The notes under the pieces are model-generated. The model had not been told where the DNA came from, made no database searches, and saw only the letters and a list, made by a program, of their open reading frames with translations. A program made the translations under genes and the position numbers. A stretch of 64,000 bases of DNA, taken from positions 41,227 through 105,226 of the forward strand of contig SGPL01000040.1 of assembly GCA_004802705.1 (NCBI GenBank). Reading direction: 5' to 3'. Shown here piece after piece: positions 24,199 through 33,483 of the stretch (positions are counted from its first letter, which is position 1; every line of letters begins with the position of its first letter). The stretch is from Bondarzewia mesenterica (Eukaryota; Basidiomycota; Agaricomycetes; Russulales; Bondarzewiaceae).

Positions 24199-24271
24199 CA
24201 ACGTTTGAACGTTTGGAAACCGCGTGAAAGTTGAAACGTTTGACGTTGAACATTGGGCGTTGACGTTCGAA
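24199..24271. repeat. Cluster of AACGTT / TTGACGTT words
   Basis: 73 bp holding CAACGTTTGAACGTTTGG, GAAACGTTTGACGTTGAA and GCGTTGACGTTCGAAC: several short near-copies, partly inverted. Non-coding. Similar words recur at 11606, 24627 and 55276. Confidence 0.55.
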
Positions 24272-24626
24272 CATCCCATCTAGGTACGCAGGACAGCACT
24301 CGACTTGTCCGTCACTGCGCACGCTATCCTGAGACTTGGTCATCAGTCTAACCTGCTCAAGTTTTATTCACCTGGCCAAAGAGTCACTAGTCCGAATGGC
24401 AGTATGCATATGCGTTTCTGGTGAAATTCGTACATTTGACACGTCCACGTTAATTATCGCTGATTTGTCATGAGTGAAGCATTTCGGAAGACCGTGGGCG
24501 CCTTTACCAGACTGGCCATATGAACCAGGCTGACTCACCTCTGAGCCCACCGACTCGGAAAATACAGCCGTGACACAACAATGCATGCATTTCTATCTAA
24601 GCCTTGCGGCGGCTATGCTTCTCAGT

Positions 24627-24647
24627 GTTGACGTTAACGTTGACGGG
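24627..24647. repeat. GTTGACGTTAACGTTGACGG motif copy
   Basis: Overlapping TTGACGTTAACGTTGAC, close to a palindrome, 83 bp before the start of the decayed CoA-transferase. Confidence 0.45.
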
Positions 24648-24729
24648 TCACTGCATTCTCAGGCTCTTTCCACAAATTGCTTATATCGCGCCTTTTCCTA
24701 CGAGTCTCTCCAGTAACGCGCCTGTCGCG

Positions 24730-26735
24730 ATGAGGTCAGAGACACCCACGAACTATAGCGTGCCAGCAGAGTCTACCTATTTACTGCGTAAGCTCGTGGT
24801 CGACGAGCGATTGAAGCTCCCAAAGCAATTTACCAAGGTCGCTCGCGAGGTCCGCTTCTCTGGCGCGGAGCTGCCTTTCCTCCGTATGTTCACTTGACAG
24901 GCTTCGTCACGCCCAACTTTATCGCTCTACAGACGCTCGTGCTGACTCTAACTTAAATTTGAAGCTGTGCCGTGAAAGTTCATAGAAGCAATGTCTGCCT
25001 TCTCTGAAAGGCTTTGAAGGCGCTCTCGCTGCTGTCATCGCCAACGAGCGCTTTGCTGGAAAAGTCCAAGCGGGGCAAATCGCTGTCCATTGCGACCATC
25101 CCGCCCTTTTCGTATTTGCGGCCACAACCACGACTATGAACGGAAAAATAGCTCTCGACCCCCGATGTCGCAGCCAATCTTCGCGACTGGGATATACACG
25201 ACTCTTTGAAGCACCGCTACCGACAGCTGGCGACTAATGTGTAGAAAACACACGATGGTAGATTCTTTCGTCACTCCAGCAGCTTGAATGCTCGCCTACG
25301 CAGAAGTGATCGTCGTGGATCCAGCCTGCGCCGATATCACAGGTACCAATGAAATTCTTCGTATCTACTCCAAGGCTGTTACCCGATTCGACGCTGTGGA
25401 GATTGAGCGGCTCGCCAATGAGCAATAAAAGCAGGCGCGCACAATCCGCTATACTCGAAAAGGTGGGCATGTTGTGGACTCATCATTATGTCGCAATGAA
25501 CTGGAACGCACTCATTCTGTACCCTTGTAGATTTTACATAGCTCGAAGCAGGGTAAGGCCATACAAAACAGTCCCATCTACGAGCTAAATCCTGTTGGCG
25601 GTGCAGCTACTACCTTGCTTCCGCTTTCCTGATCCCGCGCGACGTCCGACAAAGCGCTGTCAGGTATCAAAGTGTTAGAGCTGATGTGCATCATCGCCGG
25701 GCCTGCCATTGGTCGTGGTCGTGCAGAGCATGGGGCGACTGTCTTGCACAATACCTGTGACTCTTTGCGCGATTTCCACGTGTTGCATCCAGACCTCAGT
25801 CAGGGGAAGTTCAATGCTTTTCTCGATCTCAAGACCGAGGCCGGGGAAGCACGCTTCCGCGAGCTGCTCGCGGATACTGATGTCGCGATCGACGGGTACG
25901 TTTCAAGTGGTTTCAAACCTTTTTTTACGAGCATCGCTGACCTTTTGCCCCCATGGTTTGTGACATGCCGTCAGCTGTCGCCCTGGCTGCCTCGAGCGTC
26001 TTGGGCTCGGTCGCGACGCTCTCAACCTGCTTGTTGATGACCGTGCAGGCCGCGGGATCATTTACGGACGGGAAAACGCGTGTGGCTGGCATGGTCCATA
26101 GGGTGGAGCAAGGGTGGAGCGCTCCGGTTGCAGCAAATAGCTGCTTTACGGGTATCTCATGGGGATTTGACCGAAGGCAAGGTCTCAATGAGCCTGTGGT
26201 GCCAATTTTCCCAAATGCTGATTATGGGTGGGGGATCTCGTGTAAAAATATCGATCGATATGATTCATCAGCACTGTCGTCATTGGGATCATAGGGAATA
26301 TGCATGCACTGTACCTTCGTTTGCATCAGGTAAGAGCTTTGGTTGGCTGACTGCTTCAGGGTGTGCTGATGCTCTTGGGAAGGGTGGCTCCTTCAATGTC
26401 GACACATCGCTGTCGTAGTACAGCGTCCGGCTGTCACAGCAAGGGTACCACCCAGACGCCGTCCGGGACAAGATCAGGCCCGCAGTACCCTTGCGGCACA
26501 ACTCTGCATGTCCATCATTCTCAGACAAGTTGTTCCTGAATAGTTCCAGTTGCGTTTTGATCGCCTCACACTCCCGGACCTTTGGCAAAACATTGAAGCT
26601 CGCTCGTTCCATGGCACTGTCCGAACTCTAACTCCTGTCGTCCTTTACTCCGGCATCCTTCAGCTTGGTTGTGAGCGACCGCCTGTGCAGAACGGTGCGG
26701 TCCTGCAGAGTGGCCTATGGCGAAGTAATATTGAC
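24730..26735 (+). pseudogene. Family III (CaiB/BaiF) acyl-CoA transferase, decayed
   Basis: The remains of a CoA-transferase of the CaiB/BaiF family, which moves CoA between carboxylic acids, can be followed in order. First MRSETPTNYSVPAESTYLLR, then VREVRFSGAELPFL-like sequence, HDSLKHRYRQLATNV, EILRIYSKAVTRFDAVEIER, LELMCIIAGPAIGRGRAEHG, GKFNAFLDLKTEAGEARFRE, ADTDVAIDGY, GIIYGRENACGWHGP, GLNEPVVPIFPNADYG, KGGSFNVDTSLS and YHPDAVRDKIR. The chain is broken by in-frame stops, for example TAG at 25242-25244, TAA at 25426-25428, TAG at 26099-26101 and TAG at 26416-26418, and by frame changes around 26100-26180. No set of introns I can see avoids all of these. The end is approximate. Intact relatives are usually about 450-550 residues. 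Confidence 0.8.
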
Positions 26736-28928
26736 GTCTTCAATGATATTGATGATTTTTTTTTTTATCAATTCTCCAAGCTTCCCTTGTCGATCTTTTC
26801 CTTCAGCATGGTGCTCTCGATGCTTCACTGACGACCGTTAATTTCTCTCCCTTTCTTGCAGCGTGACAGATGAAATCGTACCTCCTGGTGTCATTCAGCA
26901 TGTATTGGCTTGAGGCAACTTACCTAGAATCAATATGTTCCCCGAGTCGCTTTGGAGACCAGGTGGTCACCGTGTTGTCCAACGACTTGTAAAAATAAAT
27001 TCCTGTACATTGAGAAATATGGAAAGCGCACATGCAATATGAGAGCCTGAATGGTTTGTGGGGGGGGGGGCTGATATCTCCTGATATGCTTCGAAGCGGA
27101 GAGGCTCGAGCCTGCTCGAGCTTGAAGTACGGTCATGCCGTCCGGCCCGCCTTGATAATCTCAGTTCCGAATCGGCCTTTGAATACGATGTTCTTCCTAT
27201 ATATTCTCAGTTTCTGGCAGTACTCCTCTGCAACGCCTTTTCTATGTACGCACACCGTAACTTCTTCAACATGTATGCTCATACGGTGACCTGCACAGTG
27301 CAATGTGTGGCAATCCTCTCTCACATGATGACGAAAAGCGCGAGGACGGACTGTTCTTCTTCGTACCGGTGGTCCCACTTGCGCCTTGCCCCATCTGTCT
27401 CGATCGGATAAGTTCCATTTTTCTGGGAGGTGGGTTTTGCGTGAATACCAAGTGAGAAGGTGCAACCAAATGAATTGAAGATCATTGGTGCAGCCTTGCG
27501 GCAACCATGAAATGTTCCTGTTCAGGTGAATCTTGGGCCTATTACATCTCATACCGCAAGGGAACTAACACAGTGTTATCTTCCTCCAGGAACTTCGAGA
27601 CGAGTTGGCCATGAATCACGGCTACAGAAGGTCTTTGTCGTATCAGCCGACAATCCTCGTCCGGAAGTTACAACAGACCCACCGAAGCATCTCTACGGCC
27701 ACCGCATGGCCCAGACGAAGCTCCTTCCCCTTGCGCCCCTCGCATTCAATCTGCTCAGCCGAATGTTCTGACTGTGTCTTTTGCCATGTGTTTCTCTGAC
27801 AGAACCTTCCTGTTACTTGAATATCTGACCTTTTCTGGTAGCCATCTTCCTCGCATCACGCAATAAGACTTAGTCCACAGCATGGTCTCGTGCGAGATAC
27901 GACCGAGCTCAGGCTCCAAAAGAATTGTATCCTTCAGATTGTCGTTGGCATACTGTGTCTTGATGCTGTTGGAGCTGGAAGCTTCGTTGGTAAATTACCA
28001 CCTCATGGTACGTCGGGTTACCATCGGATCATGGCTTGTTTTCAATTTGCATTTGCGGTGTCTTTTCTTCAGAGTGACCTACCTGGAAATACTGATATAT
28101 GTGCTACCTCGGGATCCTTCGCCATGGCGTTCATCTGCCGGTTCTTTGTAACCCAATTTGTGAGCACGTCAACGTTTTGAACCCTATATCTCACCTGATT
28201 ATATCTCCATATAGTTTCATGAATCAGCAAATGTACGAGAACTTGTACCTTGACTAAGTATTATGTGTTGAGGCATTGCACGCATATCACTGGCGGACTA
28301 CAGCTCCAAGCCCGAAGACATGCTAGCATGCGTGGACTGTCGTGCACCGGTAAGGCATCCGTTGTCTATGAAGTCTTTAGCGCAACTGTCGACTCCAGAG
28401 CGTCCGCGCTCATCATAAAGGGCGCCGAGCGTCTGGCACGAGCATGTTCCAGAAACATGCCGACAGCTATGCCGAGCTCGGAAATGCTCCAGGGGTCAGA
28501 CTGCTTCGGTGATGGGTACTGATACGTCTCTTTTGGCGCCGGCGACGGGTCTGGAGATGAGCACATATAGTTTTGAATTGCGTTGGTATGCCTCCATATT
28601 CAGGTCTACAAAATATCAGTACGAGGAAGTTGAACGGAGTTTTAGTCGCACGTGAGTAATGTGCGGCCACTCAGTTTATAGTCTGCAGGACAGTGACGGA
28701 GTCCCTCTACCTCAGCACCTCCGACGTTTTTGGCTATTCGGTTCTCTTAGAACGCGAGACTAGGGCAGAGTTGTGGTGCTCCGTCATGCACGGTCCTCGC
28801 ACACAAGCCAGAAAGATCTTGATCCAAGACAAGATCTATCTTTAGTCTCTCTTTATAGACTACGTTGCACGCGGAATAGAGTCCAAGGTAAGTAAGACCT
28901 AGTAATTTGCATTACCGATTGCTCCCGC
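26736..28928. other. Gene-poor region, possibly decayed coding sequence
   Basis: 2.2 kb with several 60-140 codon open frames on both strands that change frame often and match nothing I recognise. It contains an 11-bp G run at 27060-27070. I see no intact gene. The patchy open frames and neighbouring pseudogenes suggest old coding DNA. Confidence 0.4.
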
Positions 28929-29708
28929 ATGCTACACGATCAGAAATCAAAGAACTTATGCAGGCACCTCCTGTGTGCACACTCAAAGAGCAGGAAGGAT
29001 CCAGATTGCAAGCCTGGCAGATTTTGTGGCCTCTGCGGTGCTCTTTCGCCTTGTGCAGTCATTCATCAGGATCGTACGGTTGCCTTATATCATCGGCTTA
29101 TCAAGGCATGCCCCATTACCCCTGTTGAAATTGCCACTTTGGGTTCATGTCCTTCCTGTTCTTTCAGTTCGGAGTCTCTCCATATTCTATGGCACATTCT
29201 TGCATGTCTCACGGATTTTATCTCATCCGACAGGGAAGCTTACTCCATGAAGGGCGATCCCCTACCAGCCTTTCCATCAAACCCGAGCCTCAAATCCCTA
29301 TCTAAGCCCGAAGCCCTGTCCCCGGAAGGCGCCCATCCTATCCTTGTGAGCAATACAATCACGCCGTGGCACTCACATTCACGTCCAGGCTTTGCTTCCG
29401 CCCCTGCGGAGAATGTTCTCGTTGCCCCTCCAACTCATTAGCCTCCGCATCGACTATCCCACATTGGCACGTCGCTAGGGCCTTCGGAGCTTCCTCGTCC
29501 GGGCGTGAATATTCCTACTAACTTCATTCACAGAGCAGCGGACGACATGACTCGTTAGTTCTTCACCTGCAACGAGCAATCATATCAGCCTTCGCCGTCG
29601 GACCCCCTGTCTCTCTCCACTATGCGGCTCTTAGACTGGGTTCGGAGCCGCTGCCGCCGCCAGCTTCTGGCTGCTTATTTGACCGAGCTCAACCGTCTCG
29701 AAATGTGA
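28929..29708 (+). pseudogene. Decayed Cys-rich gene (unknown family), two in-frame TAG stops
   Basis: One reading frame runs for 260 codons and is interrupted only by TAG at 29439-29441 and TAG at 29556-29558, each possibly from CAG. The first part has a Cys-rich, possibly zinc-binding block with CGLCGALSPC, then KACPITPVEIATLGSCPSC. The last part is basic and helical (MRLLDWVRSRCRRQLLAAYL, TELNRLE). The frame ends at a GTGAGT donor-like site (29704), and an acceptor-like tattacag at 29734-29741 is followed by an open ISTDTFFPFFPPAS, so the original gene had introns and ran further. I do not recognise the family. Being a chance open frame is less likely, because the frame resumes after both stops. 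Confidence 0.42.
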
Positions 29709-31046
29709 GTAATTTAGTTAGTTTCCTTAGAGATTATTACAGCAGCACGGACACATTCTTCCCGTTCTTCCCGCCGGCGAGTAAGTATGTACAATACTTA
29801 CTTATTTAGCCGAACACACCCTTCATCCGTCCGTTCTGGCTGAGTCTTTTTTTTTTCCGCTTTTACCCGCGGTCTCCCTGGATCTCGATGTGGTTCATAA
29901 TTCTACGGTCATCATTACGCTTTGCGCATCTGCTCCGGCGATAGTGCCGATCTTCAGCTTCAGCTTTCAGCCGGTTTCCCATCTTTACTTCTGAAGATCA
30001 TTTTCAGGACTGGGATCTTCTGGAGCTTGAAAACTTCATCTAGCTCTGACTCGCTGACACGGTGGCTGTTCTTGGCTCGATGGGCAGCGTTCGACAGATA
30101 TGGTTGCTGGTCTTATTCCAGTGTCGGGGATGATCAGGATAATCTCATCTCGCACGAGATGGGGCACTCGGAGGAGTCCCGGCTTCGAAAACTTGGTCGT
30201 TTGAACCATAGGAGTCTCGACGAGAGCTGGACAATAGAAATGACGTGAGAGGAATGTGTCCGGTATGTATCCAAATTTCGACGATGTTGATTGGACGGCT
30301 GGCGGATGTTTTGCGATCTTGTATGTATCTGTTCCTCATAGAGTCACCGTTGCTTCCATTATTTCTATTGTGAAGGATGTATTGTTGCCGATTATCCGCA
30401 AGTTCGATTTTCGCCGCAAAGAATGAGATTTCGTGACCCGCTGACGACAAATGAAGGAGTATATAATAGCAATATTTATCAACGAAATGACTGTATAAAC
30501 AATTTACCAAAGGCGTGTTACATTCGAAACGTTGGCCATAGCTGGAGTTATGACGGTTATACAGTGATTTGTACAACAAGGGTAGCATTGATGCGTATGC
30601 GACACGAATATAGCAGCTCATCAAGTTGTAGCAGAAAGTCCTGTGCGTCAACACGAAACGTCTCAGCGTCAGTCTCAAGTCCGCATCGGGGCAAGCATGA
30701 TAACAACAGAAAAGATGAAACACTCGAAGATACATATGCACATATATCGAGGCGCTCGTTGGAATCATCATGAAGGGGTGAAACAGCAGGCATGATTGGT
30801 ATACTCAGGAACATCCTGTATAGATCCTGCCGAAGACCAGGTCGCAGTGGCCAACCCTATTCGGAGATCCCAAACAGAGCTAAGGCGAAGCGTGTCAGGG
30901 CCCCACACAAGCGCCTGCAAGATGAGCGACTCGGGAAGGAAAATGAACTGCGATAGACCACGCAGAGACTCGATCGGGCGCTCCCCTCAGCCATATGAAA
31001 CGCTAGGCGGCTTGCGCGACCGTACTTGTGTCGTGCGACGAGCCCC
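29709..31046. other. Region without a supported gene
   Basis: 1.3 kb. The left part may hold further decayed exons of the gene at 28929-29708. The right part is AT-rich and is probably the 3' UTR and downstream DNA of the WOPR gene. A 208-codon minus frame (30145-30771) is Tyr/Cys/His-rich and looks non-coding. Confidence 0.45.
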
Positions 31047-32389
31047 TCACAACTCCATTGCCCTACGTAAAGGTGACCGCCTCAGGTCTGAGTAATAGTC
31101 ACCACCGATGCCAATCGAAGGGCTCCTGGACGAAACGCGATCGCGTTCGATGGTCGATGATGACGAGGTGCGGGGAATGCAGAGCTGCCGAAGGGCGCTT
31201 TCATCAGCAGGATTTCTGTATGTCCTCGAACAGGCCTTCAGGTACTCCAATGGGACGAGAGACGGTCCACCCCTTTCCAGTGGCGGGGGCGGTGGTACTG
31301 GTGAGAGGCTGTGAGACGAAATAGGCCGAGGCGGTGTCAGCGGGGGCGTCGGTTGGACAGTGGAATGATAGGATGCGTAGGTTCGTGGTGCTCGGGACGC
31401 GTTCGCGACAGAATAGGCCTGGTCTGAAGGTCGGGATTGGTGCGTTTCCGGACGCGAGTGATCCGGTCCGAACGATGCTTCATGCATTGGAGCAGACTCA
31501 GAGACGGAGGAGGGGAATATCGTGTAGAGGGCGCCTGAGCTAGACGATGGGGTGTGATTATGTTCATAAACGAGAAGTTGGCCATTTGGTGTGCGCCTGA
31601 GTTCATCTCGCCTGCCTTTCATTGAGCGCGTACTCCAGAAGAAGCCTTCGGGTATATCAACATCGCCTATACCTGGAATGGAACCGATTTCGCCCAGTGT
31701 GTCAGATGTTCGCTGGGTGAAGTAAGCAGCTGGACGGACAGCGTTCAGGACATGAATTTGCACACGACGAAGATGGCAAAACTCACTCAAGTGCCATTTG
31801 CGCGTAATGTCATGTGGACGATCTTCTGGGAGCGACACAAAGACGCTATATGTTTGCTTTATGAACTTATCAGAGTCAGGGCTTTGTGCAGACCATTATT
31901 AGCGTACTAAGTCTTGCGCATTGAGAATCAATGGGGTCACTAACCCAGAGGCATTGGTAGAGAGTCGTTCGTTGGCTTGATGCTCTCTTTGAAAGTAAAA
32001 CAGGAATTCCTGCGGAAAAGGCACCACGGTGAGGCAGGTTCTACAGACGATGTATTAAAACCCCCCACTCACGTCTCTAACGCGGCTGGGGCCCCACTGT
32101 AAGCCATCGGTCCTAATAAGGTGGCGTGAGGGTTACGGTCGCGTAGACAATAGCAAGAAGCATACCATCGCTCCATGCTGAGACCCGCGGTCTCCGACGT
32201 TGTAGCGCTGCGGTCTTCCCAGACGTAGACATTACCTGGGCGAATTGATTTGCGCTCATCGGCGTCAAGCCGGCGGGACAGCATAGTGAGTGCGTTCCTC
32301 GCGACGCCGTAAAATACTTGGAGGGCATCCTGGGAGGTGCGAACCCGCACGTTCTTCAAGGTCGGCTGTTGTTTGTAGGTCGGGGACAT
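31047..32389 (-). CDS. Gti1/Pac2 (WOPR) family transcription factor
   Basis: WOPR proteins (Wor1, Ryp1, Pac2, Gti1) are fungal DNA-binding regulators of morphology and development. Exon 1 reads KNVRVRTSQDALQVFYGVAR, SRRLDADERKSIRPGNVYVW and SETAGLSMERW, WOPRa block. Introns then join TDGLQWGPSRVRDEFLFYF. The second block (WOPRb) is FIKQTYSVFVSLPEDRP followed by ITRKWHL and, after another intron, AYFTQRTSDTLGEIGSIPGI with DVDIPEGFFWSTRSMKGRR. The C-terminal 200 residues are Pro/Ser-rich and probably disordered, with TPPLTPPRP and PVPPPPPLERGG, ending RRAMEL at TGA (31047-31049). The start (cat at 32387-32389) gives the usual short leader before the domain. Target genes cannot be inferred. Confidence 0.92.
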
Positions 32390-33031
32390 GGATGAGGGAG
32401 GTGGAACAGAGGGAACAGAAATGGAAGAGGGGACGAGTATGGCGGAGGGTGGAGATTATATGTGGTGGTCATTCAAATAGCCGTAAAACTTGGTCAGGGA
32501 CAGGCGGGTTCCGGCCCTAAGAAGCAAATATTTGAGTTTGGATAAAAATTACCGGATTAAGGCTGATTAAAATATGGGTCGAAGGGGAAAATGGGGCTTC
32601 CCAGGAACCCAAGTATGTTACCGACCACCAAAAAGAGTCGGCTCTTGGGTTCCAGCTCCTCCCTTTTTGCAATCAGAAGCCACGAGAGCTTACGATATCC
32701 GGTGAATTTTTGGCCGTGCAAATTGCCGTCCATAAGCGTGAGTCGAATGGTAATGAAAGACTCACCGCGCACATGCCAATCTTGATATCACGTTGCACGC
32801 AGTCCCCAATGGGGCATCCTCAAAGACCTTGGATTGGTGCAAAAAAAGGTGCAAAAAACCTACACAGAAAATGATTTCGGCAACCGCCTAAAGCCTAAAT
32901 CTGAGGGTCTTTTGATACTTATTAATGCCAATATAAACATCAGTCGATGACCGATGGCCATTAGGGATCATCAAAAACTAATACTATCAAACTCCGGTCG
33001 GTCGACTCCATCGGCCGCGACCACGAGCGAT
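32390..33031. other. Intergenic region
   Basis: 640 bp upstream of the WOPR gene and downstream of the small minus-strand gene. No supported coding sequence. It should contain the WOPR promoter. Confidence 0.45.
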
Positions 33032-33274
33032 CTAGGATTTGCTTCCGCCCTTCACAAAGAATACCTTCATTCCGGCTTGGCCGAACGGTCTGTGGTCCGC
33101 GAAAGTAACCACTGGATAATAACGATCGCGATTGTCCGGCAAGTTGGCAATCCATCTCAATCCCCATGCCATCTCATGCCATACATAATGAGATGCTACA
33201 TATTCACCGGCGGCCATCATCCCACCGTAACCAGCAAAAGACTCCGGAGCCGATATAGTGCCAATTGTCGACAC
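33032..33274 (-). CDS. Small conserved-looking membrane-type protein (unknown)
   Basis: An 80-codon frame reads STIGTISAPESFAGYGG, then a mildly hydrophobic stretch MMAAGEYVASHYVWHEMAWG, LRWIANLPDNRDRYYPVVTF and ends AGMKVFFVKGGSKS at TAG (33032-33034). Composition and the compact Trp/Tyr/Pro pattern look like a genuine small mitochondrial or membrane subunit, perhaps a respiratory-complex accessory protein, but I cannot name it. No ATG opens this frame: it begins GTG TCG ACA, immediately after a possible splice acceptor (aagag). An upstream exon, or an ATG split by an intron, is therefore likely, and the true 5' end may lie up to about 120 bp further upstream. It lies 209 bp downstream of the DNAJC11-like stop, on the same strand. 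Confidence 0.5.
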   Translation of the reverse strand: MSTIGTISAPESFAGYGGMMAAGEYVASHYVWHEMAWGLRWIANLPDNRDRYYPVVTFADHRPFGQAGMKVFFVKGGSKS

Positions 33275-33483
33275 TCTTGTGATTAAGCGCTAAGCGCTCA
33301 CCACGGCTTCTCAGATCCGGTAGCACAAGAAGAGTTGGGCAATTTCAGTTCAAGGTCCATTACTAGGAGACACGCTATGATAGATCGCCACATGTGACAA
33401 GCAAGTGAGACGAATTCCCTGGGACAAAACGGAGTAATGCGGCAGTGCTGAGTGGGGAATGATCTAAAGGAAGAACAATAGGT

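Larger units (their letters stand above)
23337..24729. other. Gene-poor region
   Basis: 1.4 kb without a supported gene. The first part is likely the ERV29 3' UTR. It carries the densest cluster of the AACGTT/GTTGACGTT motif (24199-24271) and another copy (24627-24647) just before the CoA-transferase pseudogene. Confidence 0.5.

Noticed and set aside
27133..27552. 139-codon minus-strand frame
   Set aside because: A short HLPEKW-like piece suggested a WW-domain-like basidiomycete family, but nothing around it supports that reading.
30145..30771. 208-codon minus-strand open frame
   Set aside because: Tyr/Cys/His-rich, without motif or intron signals, in AT-rich DNA downstream of the WOPR gene; looks like a chance frame.
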